Below are positions 10,901 to 16,251 of a stretch of DNA of 16,251 nucleotides, in pieces; positions within the stretch are counted from its first letter, which is position 1; each line of letters opens with the position of its first letter. The stretch is from G963674685 sp964591275 (lineage in GTDB: Bacteria > Lernaellota > Lernaellaia > JACKCT01). The notes under the pieces were generated by a model. It had not been told where the DNA came from. It saw nothing but the letters and a program-made list of their open reading frames with translations, and did no database searches. Both the position numbers and the translations under genes were made by a program. The stretch is from assembly GCA_964591275.1 (NCBI GenBank), contig CAZQAE010000099.1, forward strand, positions 1-16,251. The letters run 5' to 3'.

Positions 10901-12495
10901 TAATAAACCACAGAAAGGATGTCATCGCTAAACAGCGTTGACGCCTCCTTACTCATGGTCTCAAGCTCCCGGCCAATAATACTGATAGATTGCCCAGTCA
11001 GATGCGTATGTTCACCAACGCGTTTGACGATCTGTTTTGAAATAGCCAGGACATCGCTGCGGGTATAGATAGTCCTTGCCCGCAGAAGACCCATGATCTC
11101 AAAAGCGATTTCCGCAGGATTGTCGTTCGTCACTGGGATTTTTTCAACGAGGGCATGGATAATCTGATCGGCAATTTTCGCTGCTTCGCCTTTTTCTAAC
11201 TGAGAATTTTTTGAATTGGGCTCAAGGTTCAGCTTATGATCCAACTTCACGCGCCCGACGCGCGACAGATCATAGCGCTCCGGATTGAAAAACAGATTGT
11301 AAAACAAAGACTTGGCAGTGTCCTCGGTGGGAGGGTCGCCGGGACGCAGTCGTTTGTAAATTTCAACCTTGGCATCGAGGTCCGAGTCAACCTTATCCAG
11401 CATAAGAGTGCTGCGGAGCGAAGAACTGATGCTCTTGCCGTGCGTGTGAAGTATCTGAAATTCGCTGATCCCCCGCTCTTTGAGCGCATCGATCAACTCC
11501 TGCGTGATCTCTTGACTGGTTTCAGCCAGTATCTCGCCGGTTTCCATATCAACGATATCGGAACCCACGTATTTGCCGACGACAAACTCATCTTTTACCG
11601 ACAGTTCAGAGACTTCGGCCTGCCGCATTTTTTCGCAGGCCGCAGCGGTGATTCTTTTTCCCTTGGAAACGAAAATCGTCCCGCCTTTACGAATATCCAT
11701 CGAAGCGATCTGGGTTTTGAACATGTCCGGTTCAAATCCCATGATCCACTGATCGTTTTTCTCGTATTGGATTTTTATTTTTTTGTAATACTTGTCGTAG
11801 TAGGAATTCAGGATTTCATCGGCGCTCAATCCCAGGGATTTGAGCAAAATCGTTGCCGGCATCTTGCGTCGCCGATCGATCTTGACGTGAAGAATATCCT
11901 TCGTGTCGTATTCAAAATCCAGCCATGAGCCTCGATAAGGAATCACGCGGGCATTGAAAAGCAGTTTGCCGGAACTATGCGTTTTCCCTTTGTCGTGGTC
12001 GAAAAACACGCCGGGGCTGCGATGAAGTTGACTGACGATGACCCTTTCGGTGCCATTTATCACGAAGGTTCCGCTTTCGGTCATGAGCGGAATGTCCCCG
12101 AAATATACTTCTTGTTCCTTAACGTCGCGAATGCTCTGTCCACCCGTCTCATCGTCCATATCGTAAACAACCAGACGGATGACCACTTTGAAAGGAGCGG
12201 CGTAGGTAAGATCCCTTTGCTGGCATTCCGCCACTTCGTATTTCGGCTTTTCAAGCTTGTAGCAGACAAATTCCAGGCTGCATGTCCCCGAGAAGTCTTT
12301 GATCGGGAAGATGGATTCAAACACTCCCTGAAGACCGATGTTTTCCCTGTGCATGGGATCGGTCGCGTTTTGCAGAAACCTCTCGTAGGAACGCTTCTGA
12401 ATATCAATCAGATTGGGAATGTTGATAACCGTCTTGATACGCGAAAAGCTCTTACGATAACGCTTGATGCTGCCCAATGATTCCGGCATGGTCAT
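7912..12495 (-). CDS. rpoB: RNA polymerase subunit beta, with extra internal segment and acidic tail
   Basis: Beta forms the RNA polymerase core with beta' and contains the rifampicin pocket. It has 1527 aa against 1342 in E. coli. The rifampicin region (608-634) keeps D617, H627 and S632, equivalent to E. coli D516, H526 and S531, so it is of the sensitive type. KMAGRHGNKG (1187-1196) and the C-terminal GGKAQFGGQR are intact, and both large proteobacterial inserts are present. Two things account for the extra length: a segment of about 94 residues (426-519) between GRVKLDHKLNLEP and the DDIDHLGNRR motif, where E. coli has only about 8, and an acidic tail of about 60 residues (1468-1527). DVHNTHYGR has Asn653 where Pro is usual. 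The ATG at 12495 follows AAGGAG at 9 nt; a second ATG at 12489 is possible. Confidence 0.98.
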   Translation of the reverse strand: MTMPESLGSIKRYRKSFSRIKTVINIPNLIDIQKRSYERFLQNATDPMHRENIGLQGVFESIFPIKDFSGTCSLEFVCYKLEKPKYEVAECQQRDLTYAAPFKVVIRLVVYDMDDETGGQSIRDVKEQEVYFGDIPLMTESGTFVINGTERVIVSQLHRSPGVFFDHDKGKTHSSGKLLFNARVIPYRGSWLDFEYDTKDILHVKIDRRRKMPATILLKSLGLSADEILNSYYDKYYKKIKIQYEKNDQWIMGFEPDMFKTQIASMDIRKGGTIFVSKGKRITAAACEKMRQAEVSELSVKDEFVVGKYVGSDIVDMETGEILAETSQEITQELIDALKERGISEFQILHTHGKSISSSLRSTLMLDKVDSDLDAKVEIYKRLRPGDPPTEDTAKSLFYNLFFNPERYDLSRVGRVKLDHKLNLEPNSKNSQLEKGEAAKIADQIIHALVEKIPVTNDNPAEIAFEIMGLLRARTIYTRSDVLAISKQIVKRVGEHTHLTGQSISIIGRELETMSKEASTLFSDDILSVVYYLLNLKEGRGEIDDIDHLGNRRVRAVGELVENQYRIGLVRMERAIRERMSLQEIDTLMPHDLINSKPVSAVIKEFFGSSQLSQFMDQTNPLSEVTHKRRLSALGPGGLTRERAGFEVRDVHNTHYGRICPVETPEGPNIGLIASLSTYARINEFGFIETPYRRVSDSKPVQDDVRFMSALEEERYTIAQANVKLDKLGRFELSNVTARQQGEFGIVPAEDVGFMDVSPNQLVSVAASLIPFLAHDDANRALMGANMQRQAVPLLKSEAPIIGTGMEAVVARDSGVTTIARLGGEVVSVEAMRIVVKTNEAEHDENEAGVDIYNLTKFQRSNQNTCLNQKPIVSLGEMVNAGDVIADGPSTDMGELALGQNIIVAFMPWGGYNFEDAILISEKLIKDDQFTSIHVEVFESVSRDTKLGKEEITRDIPNVSEEMLADLDDSGIIRIGAEITPGDILVGKITPKGETQLSPEEKLLRAIFGEKAGDVRDTSLTVPPGVQGTVLDAKVYSRKGIEKDPRAKEIEQAEIAKILKDQEEEIKIRTENALERIKALIVGKKAMADLNADYTNETLITKGSTLTSDLLDQVPFKRLGELSLADSKIEDRLTDLVANVLKQIDATKEKWDEKIERIKRSDEMAPGIIKMVKVYIAIKRKLQVGDKMAGRHGNKGVLSRIVPEEDMPYLEDGSPVGMVLNPLGVPSRMNVGQILECHLGWAGFHLGMQIDQMIDEKYNAEKVREKLLGIFDEDLESVQPLRQKIKKASAGEIMRFAQSLSNGVHMATPVFDGASENDIKKAFDLARLQEHGQSVLFDGRTGDPIFNEVTVGAMYMLKLHHLVDEKIHARSIGPYSLVTQQPLGGKAQFGGQRLGEMEVWAMEAYGAAFSLQEFLTVKSDDVTGRTRMYESIVKGEFTLEPGLPESFNVLIKELQSLTLDVTLIEEGRDEEITKKDFPEFKAMSGKKSAMEEAEALFNQSFSTPEELSSTEKETENDNDEGEEDTKS

Positions 12496-12546
12496 GGACT
12501 TTCACTCCTTGCTCGATTTGTCAAGGTCCGCGCCAAAACGAACACC

Positions 12547-12574
12547 CCGGTCGTCCTGGCTATTGGACGACCGG
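12547..12574 (-). promoter_or_regulatory. Perfect 10-bp hairpin in the rplL-rpoB gap
   Basis: On the minus strand CCGGTCGTCC (12574-12565) pairs perfectly with GGACGACCGG (12556-12547) around an 8-nt loop. A further CAC/GTG helix extends it past a small internal loop. No T run follows the hairpin; the only T run lies before it, so it is not an intrinsic terminator. In E. coli the rplL-rpoB gap contains an attenuator and an RNase III processing site that set the ratio of L7/L12 to beta. A similar processing or partial-attenuation role is inferred from position and structure. Confidence 0.6.
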
Positions 12575-12593
12575 TAGTGCGAAAAAAATCACT

Positions 12594-12983
12594 CTATTTA
12601 ATTTCGACCGCGCCGCCGGCCTCCTGGATCTTCTCAGCGATCTCATCGGCCTCGGCTTTTGGAATGCCCTCTTTAATGGCTTTCGGCGCTGCGTCAACCA
12701 CAGCCTTGGCTTCTTTAAGACCCAATCCCGTAATCGCCCGAACTTCTTTGATAACGGCGATTTTCTTATCGCCCGGGCTGGTCAGAATTACGTCGAACTC
12801 AGTCTGCTCTTCAGGCTCCCCGGCTCCATCGCCGGCGCCGGCACCCGGCATTGCACCGACCATCATCGGGGCCGCGGCCGAAACTCCGAATTTTTCTTCG
12901 AGTTCCTTGATAAGCTCGGAAAGCTCAAGGACGGTCATTTTCTCGATAAAAGCAATGACATCCTCTTTTGTGATATCCGCCAT
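12594..12983 (-). CDS. rplL: 50S ribosomal protein L7/L12
   Basis: L7/L12 forms the multi-copy stalk that recruits EF-Tu, EF-G and other GTPases to the ribosome. The protein has 129 aa. The N-terminal dimerization and L10-binding helices (about 1-33, MADITKEDVIAFIEKMTVLE) are followed by an Ala/Gly/Pro-rich hinge (about 35-56). The C-terminal factor-binding domain contains KIAVIKEVRAITGLGLKEAK and ends in GGAVEIK. The ATG at 12983 has AGGAGA about 7 nt upstream. It lies 67 nt after rplJ, and that gap has a small GAAGC/GCTTC hairpin at 13007-13020. A further hairpin precedes rpoB. Higher expression than rpoB is expected because the stalk needs several copies per ribosome. Confidence 0.98.
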   Translation of the reverse strand: MADITKEDVIAFIEKMTVLELSELIKELEEKFGVSAAAPMMVGAMPGAGAGDGAGEPEEQTEFDVILTSPGDKKIAVIKEVRAITGLGLKEAKAVVDAAPKAIKEGIPKAEADEIAEKIQEAGGAVEIK

Positions 12984-13050
12984 GATGTTTCTCCTGTAAG
13001 TGTTAAGAAGCCTTCGCTTCGTGTCTTATAATTCCCAAAAAACCACCCTC

Positions 13051-13578
13051 TCAGGCCGCTTTTTCTTTTTCCTCTTTAACCGCGTTTAACACGTTGAGAA
13101 GGGCTCTTGGCACGCCCGCCAACACGTTAACAAACCCTGTTAAGGGCGAAGCCACGACATAAACCAGCTGGCCAAGCAATTGCTCACGGCTGGGCATACT
13201 CGCCAGATTCTTGACATCCTGCCCGGAAAGCAATTTCCCATCGAGGATACCGTCGAATACAACCAGTTTTTTCTTCTTTTTCGAAAATTCCACCAGAAGC
13301 TTCGTCGGCTCAATGATGTCTTCGCTTGCAAAAAGAAACGCGTTTGGACCTGTCAGCGATTTGAACAGGGCATCGGAGTCCGTCTCACGCGAGGCAATCT
13401 CCGCCAGCGTATTTTTTACGACCGCCATGGTCACGCCATCGACTTTTCTAATTTCTCGTCGCAGCGCGTTAAAATCTTCAACCTTGAGCCCGGAAAAACC
13501 GAACCTCACCACGAGTTTTGCCTGTTCCAGTTCTTTCTGAAACCAGGTAACAACTCTTTCTTTTTCACCTTTGTCCAA
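13051..13578 (-). CDS. rplJ: 50S ribosomal protein L10
   Basis: L10 anchors L7/L12 dimers to 23S rRNA at the stalk base, and as the L10-L12 complex it represses its own mRNA. The protein has 175 aa, typical for the family. Its rRNA-binding N-terminal domain includes VKNTLAEIA, followed by the LASMPSREQLLGQL segment, and it ends in a charged helix for L12 dimers (VKEEKEKAA). The start is TTG at 13578, preceded by a near-ideal AAGGAGGTG (13583-13591) with a 6-nt spacer from GGAGG; no ATG fits. The 205-nt upstream gap carries the L10 leader. The weak start codon with a very strong ribosome binding site suits a translationally regulated gene. Confidence 0.97.
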   Translation of the reverse strand: MDKGEKERVVTWFQKELEQAKLVVRFGFSGLKVEDFNALRREIRKVDGVTMAVVKNTLAEIASRETDSDALFKSLTGPNAFLFASEDIIEPTKLLVEFSKKKKKLVVFDGILDGKLLSGQDVKNLASMPSREQLLGQLVYVVASPLTGFVNVLAGVPRALLNVLNAVKEEKEKAA

Positions 13579-13690
13579 TAAGCACCTCCTTCCTTATCAT
13601 TTCTTTTTCGCCGTCAATTCGCTTTTTCAGCCTTTTCGACGAGAGGTGATCGAACAGCAACCGAATTCTCGGCCTTTTCCAACAGTCTGA

Positions 13691-13782
13691 TCATCCATTT
13701 CGTCTCCGCAGGCTAAATTCCATCAATTATGCCGCTTGGCGCCTTGCTTCTTCGACGAATCCTTCACTCGGGTTCAACCGAG
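13691..13782 (-). ncRNA. L10 leader (ribosomal protein L10 autoregulatory element)
   Basis: Just after the rplA stop comes CTCGG-TTGAAC-CCGAG (13782-13767). It is followed by a longer helix, TTCGTC (13759-13754) with GACGAA, and an inner helix GCAAGGC with GCCTGC. Between the helices is an asymmetric purine-rich internal loop, GAAGAA opposite GGA, of kink-turn type. The 3' segment GCCTGCGGAGACGAAATGG matches the L10-leader pattern as I remember it. In known cases L10(L12)4 binds here and represses rplJ-rplL. Position in the rplA-rplJ gap supports the call. A covariance-model search would settle it; none was run. Confidence 0.78.
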
Positions 13783-13783
13783 A

Positions 13784-14491
13784 TCAGGATCGAATCAAAT
13801 TCTGAACTAACAACGGGTCCATTTTGATACCAGGCCCCATCGTTGTCGAAATCGAAACATTCCTAAGATACGCGCCCTTGCTGGTGGAAGGTTTCAATCG
13901 AATGACCTGATCCACCAGTGCAACGAAGTTCTCTTTGAGAGCCTCTTCGCTGAAACTTTTTCTTCCAATGGTAACGTGGAGATTCCCAGCTTTATCAACC
14001 CGAAACTCCACTTTCCCTTTTTTGAATGCCTCTACGGCTTGCTTGATATCGAAGGTCACGGTGCCCAGTTTCGGATTGGGCATCATGCCGCGTGGTCCGA
14101 GCGTACGACCGAGTTTCGAAATATCCCGCATCATATCGGGCGTGGCGACGACCTTGTCGAATTCCAGCCATCCGTCAAGAATTTTTTTGACGAGAGCCTC
14201 GTCACCGACGTAATCAGCGCCAGCTTCCTCAGCTTCGGTGGCTTTATCGCCCTTGGCAAAGACCAGCACACGCAATGTCTTCCCCGTTCCGTTAGGAAGG
14301 ACGGTGCTACCGCGCACCATCTGATCGGCGTGACGTGGGTTTACACCCAGGCGCAAAGCAACGTCCACGGATTCGTCAAATTTCGTTGCACCGATTTGCT
14401 TGGCGAGACTAATCGCATCATCAAGCGTGTAGCGCTTTTGATCTTCGACTTTTTCAACGGCATTCCGGTAGTTTTTTCCTCTGGTTTTCAT
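13784..14491 (-). CDS. rplA: 50S ribosomal protein L1
   Basis: L1 forms the mobile stalk that guides deacylated tRNA out of the E site, and in many bacteria it represses the rplK-rplA mRNA. The protein has 235 aa, the normal length. The family signature LGRTLGPRGMMPNPKLGTVT spans 127-146, and the protein has the typical MKTRGKNYRNA start and a C-terminal LRNVSISTTMGPGIKMD. The ATG at 14491 is preceded by AAGGAAAAGG. It follows rplK by 32 nt and is followed directly by the L10 leader. I saw no clear L1-binding motif in the short upstream gaps. Confidence 0.98.
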   Translation of the reverse strand: MKTRGKNYRNAVEKVEDQKRYTLDDAISLAKQIGATKFDESVDVALRLGVNPRHADQMVRGSTVLPNGTGKTLRVLVFAKGDKATEAEEAGADYVGDEALVKKILDGWLEFDKVVATPDMMRDISKLGRTLGPRGMMPNPKLGTVTFDIKQAVEAFKKGKVEFRVDKAGNLHVTIGRKSFSEEALKENFVALVDQVIRLKPSTSKGAYLRNVSISTTMGPGIKMDPLLVQNLIRS

Positions 14492-14523
14492 AGCCTTTTC
14501 CTTGTGATGCGATGGATCACAGA

Positions 14524-14952
14524 TTATCCGTCGATGACTTCCACGCCCATGCTCCTTGCCGTACCGGCAATGATTCGGCCAGCCTGTTCGGCATCGTCAG
14601 TGTTGAGATCCTGCATTTTTATCTTCGCGATCTCGCGAATCTGGCTCATTTTAATTTTTCCAACCTTATCAATATTTGGCACACCCGAACCTTTTGCTAT
14701 TTTAGCCGCTTGCTTGATGAGGATCGCCGCAGGCGGGCTTTTCAGAATGAAGGTAAAGCTTCGGTCCGCGTAAACCGAGATGACGACGGGAATGATCATT
14801 CCCTCCTGATCACCGGTTTTGGCATTGAATTGCTTGCAGAACTCCATGATATTCACGCCGTGCTGCCCTAAAGCCGGTCCAACGGGGGGCGAAGGATTGG
14901 CCTTGCCGGCGGGAACCTGAAGTTTGATGAGTCCAACGACTTTCTTAGCCAT
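14524..14952 (-). CDS. rplK: 50S ribosomal protein L11
   Basis: L11 sits on the GTPase-associated region of 23S rRNA, modulates EF-G turnover and is needed for RelA activation. The protein has 142 aa. The N-terminal proline-rich PSPPVGPALGQHGVNIMEFC contains the prolines that line the thiostrepton/micrococcin site. The C-terminal rRNA-binding domain includes GKIKMSQIREIAKIKMQDLN and ends GRIIAGTARSMGVEV. The ATG at 14952 has AAGGA about 8 nt upstream. It is 45 nt after nusG and 32 nt before rplA, in the usual nusG-rplK-rplA order. Confidence 0.98.
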   Translation of the reverse strand: MAKKVVGLIKLQVPAGKANPSPPVGPALGQHGVNIMEFCKQFNAKTGDQEGMIIPVVISVYADRSFTFILKSPPAAILIKQAAKIAKGSGVPNIDKVGKIKMSQIREIAKIKMQDLNTDDAEQAGRIIAGTARSMGVEVIDG

Positions 14953-14997
14953 TTTGTCGGTCCTTATTTTGCGCTTGACAGAATTTCTTCGACCATT

Positions 14998-15534
14998 TTA
15001 ACTTTTCTCAACCTGATAAAAATCAAGTTCCACGGGTGTCGCCCTGCCGAATATAGAAACCATCACACGGAGTTTGGATTTGTCCGGTCGAACCTCGTCC
15101 ACAATCCCTGTAAAGTTAGCGAAAGGTCCGGTCGTGACACGTATATTTTCACCCTTTTCGTATTCGACTTTTGGTTTGGGACGCAGGGTGCCTTCCGTGA
15201 TTTGCTCGGTGATGCGCCGCACTTCCTCTTCGGGAACCGGAGGAGGAACCGTCATGCCCCCGACGAAACCGGTCACCTTCATGGTGCCCTTCACAATGTG
15301 CCAATTAATATTGTTCATCACCATCTTAACGAGCATGTAACCAGGAAAGAACTTTCTGACGCTGGTGCGTTTTTCCCCGTGGACAACCTCAACGACGGAC
15401 TCTGAGGGAATCAGGATCTCTCCAAAAAACGATTGCAATCCGCTCTTTTTTATTCGTTCCTCAAGTGCCAACTTCGCCTTCGCTTCAAACCCGGAATAGG
15501 TATGCACCACGTACCATTTCATTTCCTCAGACAT
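14998..15534 (-). CDS. nusG: Transcription termination/antitermination factor NusG
   Basis: NusG binds the RNA polymerase clamp, suppresses pausing, and links polymerase to Rho or to ribosomal S10. The protein has 178 aa. The NGN domain starts KWYVVHTYSGFE and includes RKFFPGYMLVKM. The KOW domain has VTTGPFANFTGIVDEV and ends SIFGRATPVELDFYQVEKS. I start it at the ATG at 15534 (MSEEMKWYVV), which matches family length and gives a 34-nt gap to secE. The longer frame from 15576 would add 14 unmatched residues and overlap the end of secE. The ribosome binding site is a weak GGGG run 7 nt upstream. Confidence 0.96.
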   Translation of the reverse strand: MSEEMKWYVVHTYSGFEAKAKLALEERIKKSGLQSFFGEILIPSESVVEVVHGEKRTSVRKFFPGYMLVKMVMNNINWHIVKGTMKVTGFVGGMTVPPPVPEEEVRRITEQITEGTLRPKPKVEYEKGENIRVTTGPFANFTGIVDEVRPDKSKLRVMVSIFGRATPVELDFYQVEKS

Positions 15535-15568
15535 GTTTACACCCCGTGGAGGCCGATTTCGCGTGTCT

Positions 15569-15817
15569 CTATGCAAACGCCAGCGACATCATAAATTTCA
15601 GCACACTGTCGCATAGAAAGAAGAAAAGAGAGAAGATGATGGACAGTATGATCACCACCCATGTTGAGGCCAGAGTATCCGAGCGCGTTGGCCAGGCGAC
15701 TTTTTTCAGTTCCCGCTTAACATCTCCCACATAAGAAATCATGTTCTTGATGGGATTGGGTTTTTTCGCCGCTTCCTTAGCTTTGCTTTTCTTCTTTTCG
15801 CTTTTATTGCCGGCCAT
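15569..15817 (-). CDS. secE: Preprotein translocase subunit SecE
   Basis: SecE stabilises SecY in the inner-membrane SecYEG channel. The protein has 82 aa, the short single-span form. It has a Lys-rich cytoplasmic N-terminus (residues 5-19) and an amphipathic segment with the family signature ELKKVAWPT (36-44). One transmembrane helix (about 51-69, WVVIILSIIFSLFFFL) is followed by a short tail. The ATG at 15817 is the only sensible start; AAAGG lies about 13 nt upstream, a somewhat long spacing. The secE-nusG order is nearly universal in bacteria. Confidence 0.95.
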   Translation of the reverse strand: MAGNKSEKKKSKAKEAAKKPNPIKNMISYVGDVKRELKKVAWPTRSDTLASTWVVIILSIIFSLFFFLCDSVLKFMMSLAFA

Positions 15818-15920
15818 AGCTCGATATGCACCTTTCTTCCAAACTTCTCACCCAAAAGGTTCCGGTCTCCTTTTCGGCAAGGCGGTAATCGGTGGAAGAT
15901 CGCCTCCCGCCTATAAGTAC

Positions 15921-15967
15921 AACTGCAAAACCAAGCCATGCCGAAATTCGGCGCAGCCGGTGCAGTT
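15921..15967 (-). repeat. Nested inverted repeats in the rpmG-secE gap
   Basis: In the 162-nt gap between rpmG and secE, a 7-nt inverted repeat AACTGCA/TGCAGTT (15967-15961 and 15927-15921) encloses a perfect GCCGA-ATT-TCGGC hairpin (15940-15952). No T run follows, so it is not an intrinsic terminator. The gap shows no promoter that I trust and no tRNA. The structure may be an mRNA processing or stability element; its function is unknown. Confidence 0.45.
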
Positions 15968-15979
15968 TTCTAAACTAAA

Positions 15980-16141
15980 TTATTTCGTTTCCTTATGCAG
16001 CGTGTGCTTCCGATCAAAAGGGCAGTATTTTTTAAGTTCCAGCTTCGTCTGGTTCTTCTTTTTATTCCTTGTCGTCGTATAATTGCGCCTTTTGCATTCA
16101 GTACACTGCAAAGTCACGATATCTCTTGCGCCAGTCGCCAT
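15980..16141 (-). CDS. rpmG: 50S ribosomal protein L33
   Basis: L33 is a small 50S protein near the E site. The translated frame is 53 aa: it starts MATGARDIVTLQCTECKRRN, continues YTTTRNKKKNQTKLELKKYC and ends PFDRKHTLHKETK. The YTTTRNKK and LELKKYC..KHTLHKE elements are diagnostic. The first zinc pair is present (C13, C16) but the second is C40 with Asp43, not Cys, so the zinc ribbon is incomplete. The ATG at 16141 has AAGGA about 8 nt upstream. It lies 24 nt after the tuf stop, in the tuf-rpmG-secE arrangement seen in many bacteria. Confidence 0.95.
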   Translation of the reverse strand: MATGARDIVTLQCTECKRRNYTTTRNKKKNQTKLELKKYCPFDRKHTLHKETK

Positions 16142-16165
16142 GAGTCAATCCTTACTTGAAGCTAA

Positions 16166-16251
16166 TTACTTGATCACCTTTGTCACGACACCGGCACCCA
16201 CGGTGCGACCGCCTTCGCGAATCGCAAAACGAACGCCCTCTTCCATCGCAA
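16166..16251 (-). CDS. tuf: Elongation factor Tu, C-terminal 28 residues (cut by window edge)
   Basis: The frame reads AMEEGVRFAIREGGRTVGAG followed by VVTKVIK and TAA at 16168-16166. This is the conserved end of EF-Tu domain 3 (FAIREGGRTVGAGVV). It is the upstream, separate copy from the tuf that begins at 91, because the two partial genes lie at opposite ends of the block in the same direction. The stop is 24 nt before rpmG, so tuf and rpmG are probably co-transcribed from a promoter beyond the right edge. Confidence 0.97.
   Translation of the reverse strand, partial: AMEEGVRFAIREGGRTVGAGVVTKVIK

Noticed and set aside
11236..11928. Plus-strand open frame of 230 codons
   Set aside because: It is antisense to rpoB with no recognisable protein features.
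12519..12524. TTGACA on the minus strand just before rpoB
   Set aside because: No -10 lies at 16-18 nt downstream; that region is the rpoB ribosome binding site and start.
12547..12588. Hairpin plus seven-base T run read as an intrinsic terminator after rplL
   Set aside because: On the minus strand the T run precedes the hairpin, and on the plus strand it reads as A; neither orientation fits a terminator.
13976..14773. Plus-strand open frame of 265 codons spanning two genes
   Set aside because: It runs antisense through rplA and rplK, both certain, and has no ribosome binding site or motif.
14998..15576. Longer nusG start at 15576
   Set aside because: It would add MHRDTRNRPPRGVN, which matches nothing in the family, and would overlap secE; the ATG at 15534 gives the normal N-terminus.
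15818..15979. tRNA-Trp between rpmG and secE
   Set aside because: I looked for a CCA anticodon loop, T-arm and acceptor pairing on both strands and found none.

Overview
The window is one uninterrupted block of core translation and transcription genes, all on the minus strand. It is the classic tuf-secE-nusG / rplKAJL / rpoBC / str cluster. Read in the direction of transcription (right to left) the order is: 3' end of tuf, rpmG, secE, nusG, rplK, rplA, an L10-binding leader, rplJ, rplL, rpoB, rpoC, a strong promoter, rpsL, rpsG, fusA, and the 5' end of a second tuf. I found no convincing gene on the plus strand. I also saw no mobile element, CRISPR array, rRNA or tRNA.

The organism looks like a Gram-negative bacterium of the old Deltaproteobacteria (Desulfobacterota). 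Beta and beta' have the proteobacterial layout, including the large inserts also present in E. coli beta and the beta' trigger-loop insert. Their residue-level resemblance, judged from memory, is closest to Geobacter and its relatives. The gene order and the EF-Tu N-terminus (GTIGHIDHGKT) fit this. A Syntrophus-like lineage is possible, but I cannot fix the genus without a search.

Right part (16251-12594): tuf(3')-rpmG-secE-nusG-rplK-rplA are closely spaced and probably co-transcribed. The 162-nt rpmG-secE gap is structured but holds no tRNA-Trp. The 205-nt rplA-rplJ gap carries a kink-turn-type L10 leader, the expected autoregulatory site for rplJL, followed by a possible 26-codon leader ORF. 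Middle (12593-3551): a 10-bp perfect hairpin separates rplL from rpoB, then come rpoB and rpoC. Beta is very long (1527 aa) because of an extra segment of about 94 residues ahead of the DDIDHLGNRR motif and a 60-residue acidic tail. Beta' also ends in an acidic tail. Left part (3550-1): a sigma70-type promoter with a GC-rich discriminator drives rpsL-rpsG-fusA-tuf. The 280-nt rpsG-fusA gap contains several hairpins, one followed by eight Ts.

The genes supply RNA polymerase (rpoB, rpoC), its elongation factor NusG, ribosomal proteins of the GTPase-associated centre (L11, L10, L7/L12), L1, L33, S12 and S7, the translation GTPases EF-G and EF-Tu, and SecE of the translocon. Nothing here is a new multi-gene system. 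The leads worth a second look lie inside conserved genes (the beta insert, the acidic tails, an altered EF-G domain IV loop, an L33 with a broken zinc motif) and in the regulatory gaps.
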